A stretch of 64,000 nt of DNA from Angustibacter sp. Root456 (GCF_001426435.1 NZ_LMER01000001.1:320752-384751), one strand, 5' to 3'; counted from the stretch's first letter, positions 35,912-44,480 are shown. Notes: generated by a model not told the origin, from the letters alone. Translations and numbers: made by a program.

Positions 35912-36256
35912 TCAGTGGTCGTCGTCGGCGAGCAGCGCGTCGAGGCGCGAGATGCGCTCTCTCCAGAGCTGCTCGTAGGAGTCCAGGAGCGCCTGGGCGC
36001 GCTGGATGGCGGTCGGGTTGCCGCGCACCAGGCGCTCACGACCCTGCGGTTCCTTGGTCACCAGGCCCGCCCTCTCCAGCACCGCCACGTGCTTCTGCAC
36101 GGCCGCGAACGACATGTCGTAGTCCTGCGCGAGCGCCGAGACCGTCGCCTCGCTCATGAGAGTGCGGCGGACGATGTCGCGCCGGGTGGCGTCAGCGAGG
36201 GCCCGGAAGATCCGGTCGACCTCGGCGTCGGTGAGCTCGCGCTGATCTACAACCAT
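35912..36256 (-). CDS. ArsR-family regulator
   Basis: A 114-residue winged-helix repressor: DAEVDRIFRALADATRRDIV, then SEATVSALAQDYDMSFAAVQ and KHVAVLERAGLVTKEPQGRE. Metal-binding Cys pairs are absent, so it is not a metal sensor; it belongs to the group paired with SRPBCC proteins. It starts at ATG 36256, inside a perfect 18-bp palindrome, and no Shine-Dalgarno is present. A TTGACG-N17-TAACGT promoter ends eight bases before the ATG. Translation is therefore likely leaderless and repression autogenous. Confidence 0.92.
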   Translation of the reverse strand: MVVDQRELTDAEVDRIFRALADATRRDIVRRTLMSEATVSALAQDYDMSFAAVQKHVAVLERAGLVTKEPQGRERLVRGNPTAIQRAQALLDSYEQLWRERISRLDALLADDDH

Positions 36257-36293
36257 GTGGTTGTACGTTAGTGACCGAACCTCAGCGCGTCAA
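36248..36293 (-). promoter_or_regulatory. arsR promoter with palindromic operator over the start codon
   Basis: Minus strand: -35 TTGACG (36293-36288), 17-bp spacer, -10 TAACGT (36270-36265), then ATG at 36256. The perfect palindrome TACAACCA-TG-TGGTTGTA occupies 36248-36265, between the -10 box and codon 3. A bound ArsR dimer would cover both the transcription and the translation start. Confidence 0.75.
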
Positions 36294-36314
36294 GACCCCG
36301 AGCTGCCCCGAGGA

Positions 36315-36980
36315 CTACTGCACCAGACCGGCGTCGCGCGCAGCGATGGCGAGCGCCGTCCGGTCAGGCGCGCCCAGCTTGCCCATAGCGGACGACACGA
36401 GGTTCCGCACTGTCTTGGGACTCAGGTAGAGCTGGTCGGAGATGGCGGGGTTGGCGAGCCCCTTCCCGACGAGTGCAACGACCTCGCGCTCACGCTCGCT
36501 CAGCTGCGGCAACGGCGCGGGCCGCACCTCGTCGCAGGCGAGGAACGTGGAGCGAACCCGGCCGGCCACGGCCGCGCTCGTGACGAAGCCGCCGGACGCC
36601 ACGGTCCGCAGGGCCGCCACGACCTCCTGCTGCCCCACGCCCTTCACGAGGTACCCGGCTGCGCCGGCACGCAGGGCAGCGGCCAGCGTCGCGTCGTCCT
36701 CGAGCATCGTGAGCATGAGGACGGCGCAGCCCGGGGCGGCCGCGCGGATGCGTGGGATCGCCACGATGCCGCCGTCGCTCGGCATGTCGATGTCGAGGAC
36801 GACGACGTCCGGAAGGCACGTGGCGGCGAGTCCGACAGCGTCGTCCGTCGTGGCGGCCTCCCCCACGACGTCGATCCCACCCACCGAGCCCAGCAGCAGC
36901 CGCAACCCCTCCCGGAAGATGGGGTGGTCGTCGGCCACCATGACGCGCAGCCCGTGGTGACTCGGCTCGCTCACGCGCAC
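36315..36980 (-). CDS. NarL/LuxR-family response regulator
   Basis: A 221-residue regulator. The receiver has the acidic pocket MVADDHPIFREGL and phospho-acceptor Asp in VVVLDIDMPSDGG. The C-terminal LuxR HTH is LSEREREVVALVGKGLANPA followed by SPKTVRNLVSSAMGKLGAPD. It is partnered by the kinase immediately upstream; the two reading frames overlap by ten bases. The position divergent from a small membrane protein suggests that gene as one target. Confidence 0.92.
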   Translation of the reverse strand: MRVSEPSHHGLRVMVADDHPIFREGLRLLLGSVGGIDVVGEAATTDDAVGLAATCLPDVVVLDIDMPSDGGIVAIPRIRAAAPGCAVLMLTMLEDDATLAAALRAGAAGYLVKGVGQQEVVAALRTVASGGFVTSAAVAGRVRSTFLACDEVRPAPLPQLSEREREVVALVGKGLANPAISDQLYLSPKTVRNLVSSAMGKLGAPDRTALAIAARDAGLVQ

Positions 36981-38953
36981 TCCCTCACCGGTAGTCGCGC
37001 CAGCACCCTCGTGCCGCCCAGCGGTGAGACCCCGAGTCGGCAGACGCCGCCGAGCTCGCTCGCGCGGACGGCCATGGACTCCAGACCGACACCGCGACCG
37101 CCGTAGTCGACCCCGGGCGGCCCGCTGCCGTCGTCGTCGACGATCACCGTGAGCACCTGCCCGTCCAACGCCAACCGCACCTCACACCGATGGGCGTTCG
37201 CGTGTCGGCGCACGTTGGTGACGGCCTCGAGCACGATCCGCATCGCCGCCACCTCGACGGCCGGCGGAAGGTCAGGGAGGGGGTCGTTCATCACGTGCAC
37301 GACAGGGTGCCCGTCGACCACGTGCACCTCTCGCCGGATCGCCTCGACCAACCCGTGCGACTCCAACGTCGACGGCCGCAGCCCGTCGACGACGCGCCTG
37401 ACCTCCGCCGTCGCCTGGCCGGCGAGCTCGCTCAGGCGCGTCAGCACCGTCTCGGCGGCCGGCGGGTCGCTGCGCACGAGGTTGTGCGCAGCGTGCGCGG
37501 CGAGCGTGATGCCACCCAGCGTGGGGCCGAGGCCGTCGTGCAGGTCGCGGTGCAGTCGCGAGCGCTCGGACTCGCGGGCGGCCACCACGCGCTCACGCGA
37601 GCGCTGCAGCTCGGCGGCGACCAGCCATCCGTCCAGCACCGGACCGAGCGCCATGGCGACATGGCCCAGTGCCCGCAGCTCGCGGGGTTCGGCGGGTTGG
37701 TCGCGTCCCGTGCACAGGGCACCGACCACGCGTCCCCCGTACTCCACGGGGGTGGTGACCGAGTGGCCGGCGACCTCGGTGCCAGCTCGGGCCACCACGG
37801 TGGGCGGCCCGTCATCAGGCATGGCGAGCAGCTCGACGCACGGCGCACGGAACGCCGCCGCGACGGTGTCGACGACGGTCTGCGGCGCGTGCCGCAGCGA
37901 CGGGCTCGAGCCCAGCTGCTGGGCCAGGTCCGCCAGCAGTCGTTGCGGCTCAGCCGATGCGCCCAACAACCACCGTCGGACGACGCGCTGGATCCGCGCC
38001 CGCACGGGGTCAGCGACGAGGGCGACGGCGACTGCCGCCACGAGAGCCGGCACCTGGACGGCACCACCAGCCACCTGGTGCGAGGCTGCGACGACGACGG
38101 CGAGGTACAGCGCCACCAGCACGGCCACGAGCAGGACGTACGCGAGCGTGCGCGTCACGAGCAGGTCGATGTCGTACAAGCCGTGACGGAGCACCGCGAC
38201 ACCAACCGAGACCGGCACGAGCAGCGGGAGGAAGGCCAGCGCCGCAGTGGCCAGGGGCCGCGGTAGGGCCGTCTGCAGCGGCTCGAACGCGACGATGACG
38301 ACGACCGCACCGGCGAGCCACGCCACCTGCCCTCGGGTGCGGGCGTCACCGCGACGGGAGCGTGCGACGAGGCTCACCACCCCGCAGACCACGCACGCCG
38401 CGACCACCCCCACGAGGCCAACCGTCAGCGACGTCGGTACGCCGCTGCTCGGCAGCGCCTGAGCGGCCACGACAACCGTTCCCAGCACGGTGACGGCGAC
38501 CCCAGCGAACAGGGCCGGCCGAAGCCGCGGCAGCGCCGCGCCGCCGGGGTAGACCAGCGGCAGCACGGTGAGGACGCACAGCAGCCCTGGCGCCCAGAGC
38601 CAGCCGTCGAGCCAGCTGACGACGGGCAGGTCCGCGCGGTCGACCGCCGCCCGGTAGAGCAGCGAGGACGTCAGCAACGTCGCCGCCTGGGTCAGCCCCG
38701 GCACCTGGAGCACCGCGCCGACGACCGTGACCGGCGGCCGCGTCCGGTCGGCGATCACCGCCCCGACGTAGCCGAAGGTGAGCGCCCCGAACAGCTGGGC
38801 CAGCCAGGCGGTGGTGTGGCCGGGAGCCGGTCGGGCGCTCTCCCACGGTGCCACGGCGACCGCGACGACGACGAGCGCCACCGTGAGCAGCGCAGTGCCG
38901 TGCACCCACGTCCGACGACGGCTGCGGCTCAGGTCGCGCATGCGCCCCATCAT
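36971..38953 (-). CDS. Membrane sensor histidine kinase (HisKA_3 type)
   Basis: A 660-residue kinase. About eight N-terminal hydrophobic segments (residues 15-330, e.g. LFGALTFGYVGAVIADRTRP) are followed by a GAF-like region (about 365-480). Next comes the HisKA_3 dimerisation helix SERSRLHRDLHDGLGPTLGG with phospho-acceptor His, and an ATPase domain with VLEAVTNVRRHANAHR and GRGVGLESMAVRASELGG. The signal is unknown. The start is taken as ATG 38953; ATG codons at 38950 and 38941 are equally possible. The open frame continues to 39541 but has non-protein-like composition. Confidence 0.88.
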   Translation of the reverse strand: MMGRMRDLSRSRRRTWVHGTALLTVALVVVAVAVAPWESARPAPGHTTAWLAQLFGALTFGYVGAVIADRTRPPVTVVGAVLQVPGLTQAATLLTSSLLYRAAVDRADLPVVSWLDGWLWAPGLLCVLTVLPLVYPGGAALPRLRPALFAGVAVTVLGTVVVAAQALPSSGVPTSLTVGLVGVVAACVVCGVVSLVARSRRGDARTRGQVAWLAGAVVVIVAFEPLQTALPRPLATAALAFLPLLVPVSVGVAVLRHGLYDIDLLVTRTLAYVLLVAVLVALYLAVVVAASHQVAGGAVQVPALVAAVAVALVADPVRARIQRVVRRWLLGASAEPQRLLADLAQQLGSSPSLRHAPQTVVDTVAAAFRAPCVELLAMPDDGPPTVVARAGTEVAGHSVTTPVEYGGRVVGALCTGRDQPAEPRELRALGHVAMALGPVLDGWLVAAELQRSRERVVAARESERSRLHRDLHDGLGPTLGGITLAAHAAHNLVRSDPPAAETVLTRLSELAGQATAEVRRVVDGLRPSTLESHGLVEAIRREVHVVDGHPVVHVMNDPLPDLPPAVEVAAMRIVLEAVTNVRRHANAHRCEVRLALDGQVLTVIVDDDGSGPPGVDYGGRGVGLESMAVRASELGGVCRLGVSPLGGTRVLARLPVRECA

Positions 38954-38984
38954 CGGGGCTGTGGTGTCCTGGCGTCCGGAGTTC

Positions 38985-39009
38985 GGTGTCCCGAGGTGTT
39001 CGGGACACC
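38985..39009. promoter_or_regulatory. Palindrome GGTGTCCCGA-N5-TCGGGACACC between kinase and divergent membrane gene
   Basis: Ten-base perfect arms at 38985-38994 and 39000-39009. A partial copy, GTTCGGTGTCC, recurs at about 39040-39050, nearer the plus-strand gene. It lies 32 bp before the kinase start and 83 bp before the start of the small membrane gene, so it is a good candidate site for the NarL-type regulator of this two-component system. Confidence 0.55.
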
Positions 39010-39092
39010 CACCTCGTGACGGCGTGACGCCCGGCCCGGTTCGGTGTCCGTCATCACCACCGACCGTCATCGTCACGACCGAAGGAGCAGCC

Positions 39093-39446
39093 ATGACCGC
39101 CAGCCCCGCACGCACCCCGATCCTCGTGGGCGTCGCCGCCACCGTCGTCCTGCTGATCACCGCCGCGCTGCTCACTCCCGACCAGAGCCCGATCCTGCCC
39201 ATCGAGATCTCGCTCGTGCTGGTCGCCCTCACGGCGTGGTTCGCCGTGCGCGGCTCGCGTCTCTCGCTCGGCGCCGTCACGGTGTTCGCCGCTCTGCTGG
39301 TGCTTCTGAGCCTGCACATCATCACCGGGGACGCCGGCTCGTCGGGTGCCCGAGAGATCGTGCCGGACGTGCTGATCCTCGCCTCGACGGTGTTCGTCGC
39401 GATCCGCGGCGCCCTCGGCCTGGCTCGACAGCGCGTCCGCGCCTGA
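39093..39446 (+). CDS. Small membrane protein, possible target of the adjacent two-component system
   Basis: A 117-residue protein with about four hydrophobic segments: ILVGVAATVVLLITAALL, IEISLVLVALTAWFAV, LGAVTVFAALLVLLSLHI and IVPDVLILASTVFVAI. No known family is recognised. The ATG at 39093 has GAAGGAG six bases upstream. A strong hairpin follows its stop. It is divergent from a sensor kinase and shares the palindrome-containing promoter region, which suggests co-regulation. Confidence 0.8.
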   Translation: MTASPARTPILVGVAATVVLLITAALLTPDQSPILPIEISLVLVALTAWFAVRGSRLSLGAVTVFAALLVLLSLHIITGDAGSSGAREIVPDVLILASTVFVAIRGALGLARQRVRA

Positions 39447-39449
39447 CCG

Positions 39450-39485
39450 CCACGCCGAGGTCGGACACCCCCGACCTCGGCGTGG
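39450..39485 (+). terminator. Terminator hairpin after the small membrane gene
   Basis: A 15-bp perfect stem (CCACGCCGAGGTCGG, 39450-39464; complement at 39471-39485) with a six-base loop starts four bases after the stop. There is no T-tract. The hairpin is strong on either strand. Confidence 0.75.
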
Positions 39486-39555
39486 TCCTGCACCAGCGAT
39501 GAGTTCGCGTGGCAGGGACGGTCATACTCTCGTTCCCACACGACAGGAGATGCCC

Positions 39556-40200
39556 GTGCCCCAGCTGCTCAAGGTCCAGAACTTCACCGTGTCGATGGAC
39601 GGCGTCGGCGCCGGTGAGGACCAGACGCTCGAGCGACCGTTCGGTCACGTGGATCCCGGGCAGCTGATGTCCTGGGCGTTCCCGACCGCGAGCTGGCCGG
39701 GTCGACGAGATTCCGGCGGAACGCGCGGCCTGGACGACTGCATGGTGCGCGCCTTCCACCACAACATCGGTGCGGAGATCATGGGCCGCAACAAGTTCGG
39801 CCCCGTGCGCGGCCCGTGGGAGGACGACGACTGGCGCGGCTGGTGGGGTGACGAACCCCCGTTTCACACGCCGGTCTTCGTCCTCACGCACTACCCCCGG
39901 CCGTCGTTCTCGTTGTCGGACACGACGTTCCACTTCGTCGACGGCGAACCGGCCGACGTCCTCGCCCGGGCCCGCGAGGCGGCCGACGGAAAGGACGTTC
40001 GGCTCGGCGGCGGGGTGAGCACGATCCGCCAGTTCCTCGACGCCGACCTGGTCGACACGCTGCACGTCGCCGTGTCACCGGTGACGTACGGCTCGGGCCT
40101 GCGGCTGTGGGACTCCCCCGACGAACTCCTCGACCGATTCCACCGCGACGTCGTCCCCAGCCCGAGCGGCGTGACCCACCATCTGTACTGGCGACGCTGA
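39556..40200 (+). CDS. Dihydrofolate-reductase-like / RibD C-terminal domain protein
   Basis: A 214-residue protein of the RibD-C/DHFR superfamily: KVQNFTVSMDGVGAG, IMGRNKFGP, PVFVLTHYPRPSF, the NADPH-binding LGGGVSTIRQFLDADLVD and LHVAVSPVTYGSGLRLWDSP. These stand-alone homologues are predicted NADPH-dependent reductases of unknown substrate and are common and variable in actinomycetes. GTG at 39556 is preferred because AGGAG is six bases upstream; the ATG at 39550 abuts the same AGGAG with no spacer. Confidence 0.88.
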   Translation: MPQLLKVQNFTVSMDGVGAGEDQTLERPFGHVDPGQLMSWAFPTASWPGRRDSGGTRGLDDCMVRAFHHNIGAEIMGRNKFGPVRGPWEDDDWRGWWGDEPPFHTPVFVLTHYPRPSFSLSDTTFHFVDGEPADVLARAREAADGKDVRLGGGVSTIRQFLDADLVDTLHVAVSPVTYGSGLRLWDSPDELLDRFHRDVVPSPSGVTHHLYWRR

Positions 40201-40214
40201 CGCCGGGTCGCGCC

Positions 40215-40808
40215 TCATCGGCGGGGCAGGCGCCGCCCGTCCGGGAGCGCTCGACCGCTGAGGAGGGCCACGAGCTCGCCGCTCTCGGCGCTGACGGTGT
40301 CACCGTCACCCCAGGCCCAGTCGGTGTCGGTTGCTGCCAGCCGGACGCCGCTCAGGTCGACGCCGAACCACGCGCCGTGCGAGGCCGTGAGCTGGTCGAG
40401 GACGTCGCGCACGGCCTCAGCCGGTGCGACCGGTCGCTCCCCGAGGGGGATCGTGACGTCGAGCGAGTGGATGACGGCGTGGCTGACCGCTCCGGCCACC
40501 CCGCCGCCCGGCGGCTGCCACCCGTGCAGGTCAGGCGACCGGAGCTGGCTCAGCAGCTCCTGCGTCGGCAGCGCGGCGTCTCGGGCGGCCACCGTGTTCG
40601 ACAGGACGCCGAAGTCGCCCTGGGCCGCCGCCATCTCGGCTCCGAAGCGCTCTGGCGTCAGCCGCACGGGCATGGTCGCGTGCGCGACGACGTGCCGCGT
40701 CTGCCAGCCCTCGCACAGCGACGGCGCGTCCCAGCTGGCCGCCGAGCGCTCCAGGACGTCGGCGAGCCCGGAGTAGGTGTCGGCCACCCAGGCCTGTGAG
40801 CCGCTCAT
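40215..40808 (-). CDS. Mycothiol-dependent maleylpyruvate isomerase-family protein
   Basis: A 197-residue DinB/MDMPI-fold protein: ADVLERSAASWDAPSLCEGW then TRHVVAHATMPVRLTP, and VAGAVSHAVIHSLDVTIPLG. The His residues at the helix ends (about 40, 44, 110, 114) match the usual metal triad region. MDMPI-type proteins use mycothiol, a thiol restricted to Actinomycetota. The substrate is unknown. The ATG at 40808 has GGAGG eight bases upstream. Convergent with the reductase-like gene. Confidence 0.85.
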   Translation of the reverse strand: MSGSQAWVADTYSGLADVLERSAASWDAPSLCEGWQTRHVVAHATMPVRLTPERFGAEMAAAQGDFGVLSNTVAARDAALPTQELLSQLRSPDLHGWQPPGGGVAGAVSHAVIHSLDVTIPLGERPVAPAEAVRDVLDQLTASHGAWFGVDLSGVRLAATDTDWAWGDGDTVSAESGELVALLSGRALPDGRRLPRR

Positions 40809-40884
40809 CGGCGTACCTCCAGAATGTGGGTTGCCAGATTCGCAAGCCCCTCCCGATACGGCAAGCGGGTAGGGCGCGGCGACC

Positions 40885-41164
40885 TCAGGGCGCGATGGAC
40901 AGGAACAGGAAGACGCCGAACACAGCCATCAGCAGGCCCGGGTGGCCGGCCGCGAAGGAGACCTTGTCGGCCGCGACGCGCGTCGTCAGCGGGACGACGA
41001 ATCTGACGCGGCACGTCGTCGCGCACGCCGGAATCCGCGCATGCAGCCGATGGCCGACCCACACCGAGGTCGCGCCCCCAGGTGGCGGCGAGCGTGACGG
41101 CGGCCAGCGCGGGCGCCGCGACGGGCCAGGAGCGAGCGAGGCGGGACGTCGCGGGAGGCGTCAT
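40885..41164 (-). pseudogene. Probable frameshifted small membrane protein gene
   Basis: On the minus strand an ATG at 41164 begins MTPPATSRLARSWPVAAPAL, continuing LAAVTLAATWGRDLGVG, which looks like a signal or membrane segment. After about 35 residues this frame loses protein character. In another frame a second hydrophobic stretch, GLLMAVFGVFLFLSIAP, runs to a stop at 40885-40887. Joining the two needs one frameshift near 41060. This suggests a decayed short membrane protein gene; a sequencing error or two unrelated short frames are alternatives. Confidence 0.35.
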
Positions 41165-41229
41165 ACCCCACATTCTCAAACAGCCGGACGCGTCGCCGCG
41201 ACCAGGCGACGGGTCCGGCCCACCGTTTC

Positions 41230-41304
41230 GAGCGGGCGGTCTACGTGCTGGTGGCGCTGCTCGGTGCGGTGCTGGCCGTCCGTGGTCTGGCCTCGCGTCC
41301 CTGA
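41230..41304 (+). other. Hydrophobic C-terminal coding fragment
   Basis: On the plus strand a frame ends ERAVYVLVALLGAVLAVRGL plus ASRP before TGA at 41302-41304. It looks like a final membrane helix, but no start codon precedes it in frame within a plausible distance apart from internal GTG codons. It may be the end of a deleted gene. Support is weak. Confidence 0.25.
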
Positions 41305-41318
41305 CGGCTGCCGGTGCG

Positions 41319-41978
41319 TCACTCCTCGCGGGCTGACCCGGGCTGGACGACGCCGGTCTCGTAGGCGAGCACCACCGCCTGCACGCGGTCGCGCAGGTCG
41401 TACTTGGCGAGGATGCGACCGACGTGGGTCTTGACGGTGCCGGCGCTGAGGTAGAGCCGACTAGCGATCTCGTCGTTGGACAGACCGAGCGCCACGAGCC
41501 GCAGCACCTGCAGCTCGCGGTCGGTCAGTCGCTCGAGACGGCGTCCGTCGCCGGGCCTCGGAGCTGCCGTGAAGCGCTCGACGACGCGTCGGGTGATCGC
41601 CGGCGCGAGGAGCGTCTCGCCGCAGTGCGCCGCTCGTACGGCGTGCACGAGGTACTCGGGTGAGACCGTCTTGAGCAGGAACCCTGACGCTCCGGCGCGG
41701 AAGGCGTCGTAGACGTGCTCGTCGACATCGAACGTCGTGAGCATCACGACCTTGGCGCGGTGGGCCGTGGTGATCCGTCGCGTGGCCTCGATCCCGTTGC
41801 TGCCGGGCATCCGGACGTCCATGAGCACCACGTCCGGTGACGTACGGGCCACCAGCTCGGTCGCCTCGTCGCCGGTGCCCGCCTCGCCGGCGACCTCGAT
41901 GTCGTCCTCGCTCGACAGGATGGCGCCGAAACCGCTGCGCACCAACGCCTGGTCGTCCGCGATCACGACGCGGATCAC
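41319..41978 (-). CDS. NarL/LuxR-family response regulator
   Basis: A 219-residue regulator with receiver pocket VVIADDQALVRSGFGAIL, phospho-acceptor Asp in VVLMDVRMPGSNG, Lys in GFLLKTVSPEYL, and LuxR HTH LTDRELQVLRLVALGLSNDE then GTVKTHVGRILAKYDLRDRV. It is coupled to the upstream DesK/NarX-type kinase by a four-base overlap. Its C-terminal sequence (QAVVLAYETGVVQPG) reappears as an isolated fragment at 44481-44570. Confidence 0.93.
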   Translation of the reverse strand: MIRVVIADDQALVRSGFGAILSSEDDIEVAGEAGTGDEATELVARTSPDVVLMDVRMPGSNGIEATRRITTAHRAKVVMLTTFDVDEHVYDAFRAGASGFLLKTVSPEYLVHAVRAAHCGETLLAPAITRRVVERFTAAPRPGDGRRLERLTDRELQVLRLVALGLSNDEIASRLYLSAGTVKTHVGRILAKYDLRDRVQAVVLAYETGVVQPGSAREE

Positions 41979-43183
41979 GAGACCTGCCCCAGCTGTCGCG
42001 CCTCGTCCGTCGGGAGCACGGCTCGCACGTGGAAGCCGCCGTCGGGGGACGGCCCGGCAACCAGTCGGCCGCCGTAGAGCTGCACTCTCTCGCGCATGCC
42101 GATCAGGCCGTGTCGGGCACCCTCGGGCAGCGGGTCCCCGCGCCGGCCCGGCTGTGGCGCACCGTTGGTCACGTCGATCCGCAGCTCGTCCTCAGCGGCG
42201 CGCACGGTGACGAGAGTCGCTGCGCCGGCGTGCTTCAGCGCGTTGGTCAGCGCTTCCTGCACGATCCGGTACGCCACCAGGTCGAGTCCCGGCGACAGCT
42301 CCTGAGCGGCCTCCGACGCATCGAGCGTCACGTCGAGCCCGGCCGCACGCACCTGAGCCACCAGCTCGCCGAGCTGACCCAGACCTGGTTGCGGCGCAAG
42401 GCCTTCGGCCGCACTACCGTCGTCGCGCAGCACGGTCAGCAGCCGGCGCAGCTCCTCGACCGCCGACCGGGCCGTGGCCTCGACCTCCAGCAGCGCGGCG
42501 CGTGCGGCGTCCGGCCGTCGGTCCATCAGCATCCGCGCGGCTCCGGCCTGCACACCCATGACGCTCACGCTGTGGGCGATGACGTCGTGCAGCTCTCTGG
42601 CGATGCGGCTGCGCTCGTCGGCGAGAGCGGCCGCAGTGGCCGCCTCGCTCTGTGCGACGAGCTGACGGGCGTCCCCCAGCACCCGCTCGGCGCCGTGGAA
42701 CCGCGTCCGGACGACGTCGCCGACCACCCACGTGCCGAGGGCCACGAACAAGCCGAACAGCACCTCGCCGCTCGTCCGTTCCTGCGGGATGCGCACGTAG
42801 ACGACGACCTGCGCGCCCATCACGAGCAGCAGGCTGGCCGCACGCCACCGCCGGCCGTACGCAGCGGCGCTGTAGTTGGCGATCACCATGGGCAGCAGGC
42901 CGGTGAGGAACGGCACATACGGCGTCACCACCAGCAGCTGGGTGACGATGCCGGCGCAGACTGCAGCCACCACCGCGAGCGGGAACCGGCGCCGCCACAG
43001 CAGGGACGCCGCGATCACGAGTGCGAGCGCTGCCCGGGCGACGCGGTCTCCGGACGGCGGAGCCCCGACGCCCCCGTCGTGCCAACCACCCCAGATCTGC
43101 CACTGGCCGATCACCACCAGGACGGCGCAGAGCGCTCTGTCACCCCAGGGGCGAAGTCGGCGAAGGCCCGGCGCAGCAGCCAT
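41975..43183 (-). CDS. Sensor histidine kinase (HisKA_3, DesK/NarX type)
   Basis: A 402-residue kinase with four or five N-terminal membrane segments (about 15-165). The dimerisation helix DERSRIARELHDVIAHSVSV carries the phospho-acceptor His, and the ATPase domain has VQEALTNALKHAGAA and HGLIGMRERVQLYGGRL. The ATG at 43183 has no Shine-Dalgarno and is seven bases from TACGGT (43196-43191), consistent with a leaderless transcript. It forms an operon with the downstream response regulator and is divergent from a membrane protein that may be its target. Confidence 0.9.
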   Translation of the reverse strand: MAAAPGLRRLRPWGDRALCAVLVVIGQWQIWGGWHDGGVGAPPSGDRVARAALALVIAASLLWRRRFPLAVVAAVCAGIVTQLLVVTPYVPFLTGLLPMVIANYSAAAYGRRWRAASLLLVMGAQVVVYVRIPQERTSGEVLFGLFVALGTWVVGDVVRTRFHGAERVLGDARQLVAQSEAATAAALADERSRIARELHDVIAHSVSVMGVQAGAARMLMDRRPDAARAALLEVEATARSAVEELRRLLTVLRDDGSAAEGLAPQPGLGQLGELVAQVRAAGLDVTLDASEAAQELSPGLDLVAYRIVQEALTNALKHAGAATLVTVRAAEDELRIDVTNGAPQPGRRGDPLPEGARHGLIGMRERVQLYGGRLVAGPSPDGGFHVRAVLPTDEARQLGQVS

Positions 43184-43375
43184 GTCGCACACCGTACGCG
43201 TCGTGGGCGGCTGCGGCGTCTGCCTTGAGGCACATACCCATACGTCGTGCGGCGTACCCGGGACGGACGTAGTGGGGACTGCCGGCGTACCGGTGCTGCC
43301 GCGAGGGCCGACGACGCCGACCGGCACGCGGCACGACCGTGGAGCCGTCCCGTTCATCGCTCCTTGGAGGTCCTC

Positions 43376-44074
43376 ATGACCCGTACCGATGCCACCGCCA
43401 CCCGCCTGCGCCCGAGCCGTCCCGACGTCACCGGACGCCTGCTGCCGTTGTCCGGCGCCGCGTACACCGCGCTGCTGGTCGTCGCGGCCGCCGCCTTCCC
43501 GGCGCCGCCCGGAGGCGACGTCTCGCCCGCTGCCGACCCGTCGTGGCTGGCCGAGCACACCGGAGACGCCATCGCCCAGAGCTACGTGCGGGCGCTGGCC
43601 GCAGTCGCGTTCCTCGCGCTGACCGCCGCGGTCGTCACGGCGATCCGGCGCGCGCTGCCGCGGGAGTCGTCCCTCGGTCCCGTCGCCGTCGTCGGCGGGG
43701 CCCTCACCGGCGGTCTGGTGCTCGCGGCCCAAGGCACCGCGTTGGCTGCGGCGCTGTACGTTGACGCCGGCGGCGACGCGGCCGTCACCCAGGCCCTCGG
43801 CTCGCTGCAGAGCGGCCTGCTCGACGTGTCGGCTCTGCCCGCCGTCCTGCTCTTCGGGGCCGCTGGCATCGCCGGACTGCGCTCGGCGTTCGTCCCGCGC
43901 TGGTTGACGTGGCTGAGTCTCGCGGGAGTGCCGTTCGCACTCGTCGACGCCGGCAGCTACGACGGCGGTCCGCTGGAGGTCGTGGGGCTGCTCGGCCTGG
44001 CCTACTTCCTCGCCTGGAGCCTGCTCATGGGCGTCCGCCTCGCGATGGACCCCCGTGCAGCGTCGACCGACTGA
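43376..44074 (+). CDS. Hypothetical membrane protein (232 aa)
   Basis: A protein with about six hydrophobic segments (residues 20-40, 68-88, 98-125, 140-160, 170-190, 200-220; for example GGALTGGLVLAAQGTALAAA and LPAVLLFGAAGIAGL). No domain is recognised with confidence. The ATG at 43376 has TTGGAGG about six bases upstream. It is divergent from a kinase/regulator pair 192 bp away. In actinomycetes such small membrane proteins beside DesK-type systems are often their main target; this is inference here. Confidence 0.8.
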   Translation: MTRTDATATRLRPSRPDVTGRLLPLSGAAYTALLVVAAAAFPAPPGGDVSPAADPSWLAEHTGDAIAQSYVRALAAVAFLALTAAVVTAIRRALPRESSLGPVAVVGGALTGGLVLAAQGTALAAALYVDAGGDAAVTQALGSLQSGLLDVSALPAVLLFGAAGIAGLRSAFVPRWLTWLSLAGVPFALVDAGSYDGGPLEVVGLLGLAYFLAWSLLMGVRLAMDPRAASTD

Positions 44075-44105
44075 GGCGCTGCCTCACCCCCTCAACCGCG
44101 GACCC

Positions 44106-44384
44106 TCAGACGACCTCGACCTCGACGAAGACGACGGTCACCTCGCCGTCGTTCGACACCTCGTGCTCGACGCCGGCGGAGCGGAAGTACGACGTGCCTG
44201 GCTCCATGGTGGTGCGCGTGACGCCGTCCGCGGACGTCATGACCAGCTCGCCCCCGCGCACGGGCACGACGACGTAGTCGAGGGCATGGCGGTGTGGCCC
44301 GGTGGTCTGGCCCGGGCCGATCGTCCAGGTGGTGACGCGGACGACGTCGTTGTCGATCGTGGTCTCGGACCTCGCCTGTTGCAT
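44106..44384 (-). CDS. Small cupin-domain protein
   Basis: A 92-residue single cupin barrel: TWTIGPGQTTGPHRHALDYV with the metal-binding His pair, then the second motif SYFRSAGVEHEVSNDGEV. It probably binds a divalent metal and a small ligand. The role cannot be told from context. The ATG has GAAGGAG five bases upstream. Confidence 0.87.
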   Translation of the reverse strand: MQQARSETTIDNDVVRVTTWTIGPGQTTGPHRHALDYVVVPVRGGELVMTSADGVTRTTMEPGTSYFRSAGVEHEVSNDGEVTVVFVEVEVV

Positions 44385-44480
44385 GCCGTCTCCTTCGTCA
44401 GCCGGCCTGGTGCACGGGGCGGGCGCCACCCAACAGCGAACGCACCGGTCGGCGAGCGTCCCGACGCCCAACGTGCCCGT

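Larger units (their letters stand above)
40809..41318. other. 510-bp region without an intact gene
   Basis: It contains the ribosome-binding site of the MDMPI-family gene at its left end and two hydrophobic coding remnants described separately. Frames on both strands stay open because of high G+C, but none has consistent membrane or soluble protein character over its length. Confidence 0.5.
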
